Under the pieces are notes generated by a model, which saw nothing but the letters and a program-made list of their open reading frames with translations, had not been told where the DNA came from and did not search any database. A DNA stretch of 64,000 nt from Maniola hyperantus (taxonomy: Eukaryota; Arthropoda; Insecta; Lepidoptera; Nymphalidae): contig NC_048544.1 of NCBI RefSeq assembly GCF_902806685.2, positions 15,215,341 through 15,279,340 of the forward strand. The letters run 5' to 3'. Below, piece after piece: positions 60,685 to 64,000 of this stretch. Position 1 is the stretch's first letter, and each line of letters opens with the position of its first letter. A program made the position numbers and the translations under genes.

Positions 60685-60721
60685 GGGGGGGGGGGGGAGG
60701 GGGGGGGGCGGGGGGGGGGGG
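60685..60721. repeat. G-rich run, 37 bp
   Basis: Thirty-five G broken only by one A and one C. It follows an RTE-like scrap (CCAATAGACGTTCACTGCTC, TCGTCCGTCCACC). Able to form G-quadruplexes; the length is probably unreliable in any assembly. Confidence 0.9.
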
Positions 60722-61040
60722 AGTCAAATAACTTATTCTGCCCTCAAACAATTAGCAATTTGTCCCACGAAGCGCACAGTTAAACCCCCATTTGTCGGTT
60801 AAAAGGTCAGATTTAATCCTTGTAAAGTCAAATAACCGGCGGGCTTACAAGGGAAAGGATCTCAGAGATTACAAATTACAATCTGAAAGGCATTATTTCG
60901 CAAACTCCGAGTTAAAATATTTGTTTTTTCTTAGATCTACTTAATAGAGTACCTATAGTAGGTTAAAAGTTATTAAACCCAGATATTCATTAAATTTTGA
61001 TTGATTTTGACAATAGAACTACTTGATCCACTCCGGCTTT
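60722..61040. other. Unassigned stretch
   Basis: Nothing recognised. Confidence 0.4.
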
Positions 61041-61250
61041 GGTCGTGTAGGACGACGGACGGACGGACAGACGGACAGACAGACAACAAAGTATGTATGT
61101 ATTACTATTTGTATATTGTATTGTATGTATTGTTGTAAAAGTACAACAATCATTTATTAGATAATATTTTAGATATTATTTATTTTCAACCAAGAAAATG
61201 TGATCCTATAAGGGTTCCTTTTTTCCTTTTGAGGTACGGAACCCTAAAAA
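61041..61250 (+). repeat. A repeat 3' end with insertion
   Basis: GGACGACGGACGGACGGACA, (GACA)n and ACAACAAAGT, then about 105 bp of foreign AT-rich DNA (61,092-61,198), then GTGATCCTATAAGGGTTCC to ACGGAACCCTAAAAA. Confidence 0.7.
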
Positions 61251-61865
61251 GATGATATAGATATTCTAAATTTAGTTTTAGAGAGAGACAGCAAAATCGA
61301 CGCCAGTGATGTTGATAAGTTGAGTTGAACTACAAAAGTTGTCTCAACTAAACATTTTTCTTACTTCTCAAAGAAGCTTCGCTTTAAAAACGTTCAGTAT
61401 AAAAACTTTTAAAGAGCAAAGTTAGACTGACAGCTGGCTAACTTTATTCTATTTAATTCCGTGATTTATACAAACATCTCTACGTTCTATCTGTTTGAAG
61501 GTTTTCACTGGAAGTTTCTTGTTAGAGGCAACTGGCAAGTTAAAACGATGCGGGTCTGTCGGGTTACCGACTAAGTTATACAAAGTAGGTGTCTACAAGT
61601 ACTTACTAATTAGCTAAGCTATGTAAACAAAGTTTTTTCTTGTACTTAGTATAACTTGTAAGGATATAATAAAGGTCTCTATTGACCTACTTTGAATTTT
61701 AAGTAGGACCTTGGAATTTTTTTATTCGGGAAAATCAATGAGATCCCGCGGGACTTAAATCTACGGAGACAAAGTTACAGTTTACAAAACAAAAGCGCGA
61801 GTGAAACGAGTTTTTTTGATGGTCTAACAAAATAATTGAAATATTGGATATTATTACATATTAAA
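61251..61865. other. About 600 bp unassigned
   Basis: No gene. A C-like scrap (TTTATTCGGGAAAATCAATG) at about 61,717-61,765 is the only recognisable piece. Confidence 0.4.
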
Positions 61866-62050
61866 TCTACATCTACACTAATATTATAAAGAGGAAAACT
61901 TTGTTTGTTTGTTTGTTTGTTTGTTTGTTTGTACTGAATAGGCTCAAAAACTACTGGACCGATTTTAAAAATTCTTTCACCATTCGAAAGCTACATTATC
62001 CACGAGTAACATAGGCTATATTTTATTTTGGAAAAAAATAGGGTTCCGTA
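61866..62050 (+). repeat. C-related repeat with (TTTG)n leader
   Basis: CTACACTAATATTATAAAGA, (TTTG)n at 61,902-61,931, GGCTCAAAAACTACTGGACC, ATTTTAAAAATTCTTTCACC. Same family as 62,450-62,632 and the scrap at 46,195. Confidence 0.7.
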
Positions 62051-62449
62051 AGATATTTGGGTTTTTCGGACACAAGGTGTAAAAAATCAACCAGAAAAGT
62101 TACTTATTTTGCGTACGCTGCCTAAACTATAAAAGATAGAACCATAAAATGTTCTAATTAATTGTAGATCTTATAAATATCTACAAAAAAGTCCGCGACA
62201 CACTATACCCATCTATGTCGAGTGAGGCACAGCAACCATTTTTTTATTTAAAAATCTGGAATTTTTTTTGGACTACATTTAAACGCGTTTATTTTACTCA
62301 TGCTATTAATCCTTATCAAAATAAATGATTTCATCACTAAGAACAGTTTATGGAGATTTGGTCTTTGAATGATTAAAATTGGACGTTTGGTTTTGAAGTT
62401 ATGGCGAAATTAAAATATTACGATTTCTGCTGCACGGCCCGTTGTACTT
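62051..62449. other. Unassigned, probably inserted in the repeat pair
   Basis: AAATTAAAATATTACGATTT precedes the next repeat. No open frame; TTTTAAAAATTCTTTCACC-type repeats flank it on both sides, so it may itself be a long repeat interior. Confidence 0.4.
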
Positions 62450-62632
62450 ATTATATAAAGAGGTAATGTCGTTAAGTTTGTTTGTAGGGGGTAATCTTTA
62501 GAACTACTGAACCGATTTTAAAAATTCTTTCACCAGTAGAAAGCTACATTATTCCTGAGTGACATAGGCTATACGGGATCTTTAAAAACCTAAATCTACG
62601 CGGGCGAAGCCGCGGGGATCAGCTAGTTACAT
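62450..62632 (+). repeat. C-related repeat
   Basis: TTATATAAAGAGGTAATGTC, GAACTACTGAACCGATTTTA, AGAAAGCTACATTATTCCTG, CGGGCGAAGCCGCGGGGATC, AGCTAGTT. Confidence 0.7.
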
Positions 62633-62828
62633 ATAAAATACAGATAAAAACAAGTAATAATTAAGTAGACCTAGGTTTAGTAGACGTATGAATGGGCAAC
62701 CCCTGCACTAGTAAACACTGTATTACAGTGGGTTGCCTTCTCCATTTCTAAAAACTTGAATAAATGTTATTACAATTTGGTGCGCTAAGGTCGGACATGT
62801 TATACCGGTGTCTATTACAAGTGATAGT
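62633..62828. other. Unassigned spacer
   Basis: ATGGGCAACCCCTGCACTAG and GTGGGTTGCCTTCTCCATTT look like ends of an old element; AATAAATGTTATTACAATTT follows. Confidence 0.4.
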
Positions 62829-62918
62829 GGTGTGCATGTATGCGGGTGCGTGTGTGCGTGTGTTAAGGTGTGTATGTGTGTGTGTTTGTGTGGGTGCGTG
62901 TGTGTGTATGTGTATTAT
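62829..62918. repeat. GT-rich degenerate microsatellite
   Basis: Imperfect (GT)n with GC and AT interruptions, similar to 39,391-39,510. Confidence 0.85.
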
Positions 62919-63440
62919 TTGTTGTTTATATAGCTAGTTTGTTTCAATCATATTATTTTAATCAGAAGATCCTCAGTTTCGTTATAATTTAGAGCATTGA
63001 GATATTTTATTATTTGCGTTTTCAGTTTTACTATTACTTGTAAAATCTTTTAGCATTATCTTTCTGCATATTGCATTGTATAGTTTAGGACCGAGATAAT
63101 TTTTAAATTTCTGAGCAGAGATTATAAAACGAGTGTATTTAATAACATAATATTCAAAATAATTTCACGTTATGTCTGGGATTTGGGATTTCGAGGCCTA
63201 GGACTCACCACCAGGCGGAGCCTCGCGCTTGCCACCCCTTCCGGTGACGCTGTAGCGGCCAGTAGGGCCTACGCAGCATACTCAATCCGGAACAACACAA
63301 TGTCACGGACCGCGATTTTTTTAAGCACTCGTAGGTGTCAAAAGGTGCGTTAAATCCAAATGTAGGCCACGCCAATATCTTACTATATCTATGTCGCTAG
63401 GCGTATAATTTATGTCACACATAAAAGCGTACGTTTTTTT
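62919..63440. other. About 520 bp unassigned
   Basis: No gene; the GC-rich strip at 63,193-63,300 (CACCAGGCGGAGCCTCGCGC) is not matched elsewhere here. Confidence 0.4.
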
Positions 63441-63805
63441 ATTTTTTAATAGCGAGCAAACGAGCAGGCGGGTCACCTGATGTTAAGTGATTACCGCCGC
63501 CCATGAACATTTGCAGCACCAGAGGAACCGCCGATACGTTGCCGGCCTTATAGGAATTTGTTGGTCCGCTCCTTAAATAACCCCATGTTGTAATCTAGTG
63601 GGAACACCGCCGATGGGAGTTGGTTCCACAGTTTGTATGTGCGTGGAAAAAAGGATCTGGCACAACGGGTGGTCGAAGTGCTCCAGAAACCCAGGCGGTG
63701 AGGGTGGAATTGATTGCGGTGGCGTGCGGTGCGGTTGTAGAAAAAGGAGGGTGGAATGAGATCAAACAACTCTTCGGAACACTCTCCATTATAGAGGCGA
63801 TAGAT
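63441..63805 (-). pseudogene. LINE (CR1/jockey-like), end of reverse transcriptase plus 3' UTR
   Basis: Minus-strand frame 63,769-63,548 reads MFDLIPPSFFYNRTARHRNQ, FHPHRLGFWSTSTTRCARSF, FPRTYKLWNQLPSAVFPLDY, NMGLFKERTNKFL and stops in the usual place for the family. Better kept than the copy at 37,649. The 3' UTR (GCCGGCAACGTATCGGCGGT, ATGTTCATGGGCGGCGGTAA) ends in an A-run at about 63,445. 5'-truncated, so no endonuclease or polymerase core. Confidence 0.85.
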
Positions 63806-64000
63806 CTTTACTTTTCAAAATACAATTGTATGAGCTTTGCCTATCTGAAGTTTTGTAATAATTTTGTCTATAGGTAACATAAACCCTTGATTCTATTCGA
63901 AGGCTGAAAGCTTCGGGGTGGTGCAAAGCCAAGGTTAAGGGTCTCTACGAGCGAGCGACGCGCGACGGCGACGCTGAAGGGGCTCTCTAGATGAAATCTA
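63806..64000. other. Unassigned window end
   Basis: GC-richer after 63,945 (GAGCGAGCGACGCGCGACGG). No gene can be supported before the window ends. Confidence 0.4.

Noticed and set aside
62678..62694. 16-bp match GTTTAGTAGACGTATG to the end of the satellite array (59,875-59,891)
   Set aside because: Striking but isolated; no inverted-repeat end or 22-bp unit accompanies it, so chance or a tiny scrap cannot be told apart.

Overview
The window reads as intergenic or intronic DNA of a moth or butterfly (Lepidoptera). Composition is AT-rich. Almost every kilobase holds short interspersed repeats of kinds well known from lepidopteran genomes: tRNA-derived SINEs with visible A/B boxes, small repeats ending in (GACT)n or (GACA)n, MITEs, and 3' scraps of LINEs whose reverse-transcriptase C-termini resemble lepidopteran RTE-like and CR1/jockey-like elements. 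I find no intact host gene, rRNA, functional tRNA, operon or CRISPR array. The species cannot be named from the sequence.

Family labels used below are local to this report. A = about 430-bp repeat running from GGCCAAGTGCGAGTCAG to GGAACCCTAAAAA. B = about 220-bp repeat from TATAAAAGGAAAAGGTGACTG to GAGCATAAGCTAGT. C = about 220-bp repeat from ATGCGAAAGTGTGTCTG to GCGGGCATCATCTAGT. D, E, F = tRNA-derived SINEs (E tRNA-Phe-like, F tRNA-Arg-like). G, H, I, K, M, P, Q, R = MITE-like elements with inverted ends. L = fold-back element. J = LINE tail, always read on the strand stated. N, O = minor repeats related to C and A.

Layout: 1-12.7 kb is a patchwork of A, B, C, D, E, G, K, L copies. 12,745-21,794 is one 9.05-kb LTR retrotransposon on the minus strand. 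Its two 253-bp LTRs look identical, it has a 4-bp target duplication, it sits inside an A repeat, and it has no recognisable gag-pol. It carries a 12-unit minisatellite. 21.8-44.6 kb is again nested repeats. The only host-gene-like signal there is a possible first coding exon at 35,711-35,769 on the minus strand. 44,600-47,343 is a PIF/Harbinger-like DNA transposon with a four-exon Myb/SANT-like (zeste-type) gene that is intact except for one frameshift. 47.7-56.4 kb is mixed repeats plus one doubtful exon. 56,541-59,954 is the most striking object: about 150 copies of a 22-bp unit framed by 43-bp inverted repeats and a 14-bp target duplication, inserted in a B repeat. 60-64 kb is repeats and simple sequence, with a G-rich run at 60,685 and a LINE tail at the end.

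The mobile pieces do not form a pathway. Their relation is stratigraphic: A interrupted by the LTR element, B by the satellite element, MITE G by MITE K, MITE P by A, MITE R by B, MITE H by SINE D. These nestings give a relative order of insertion.
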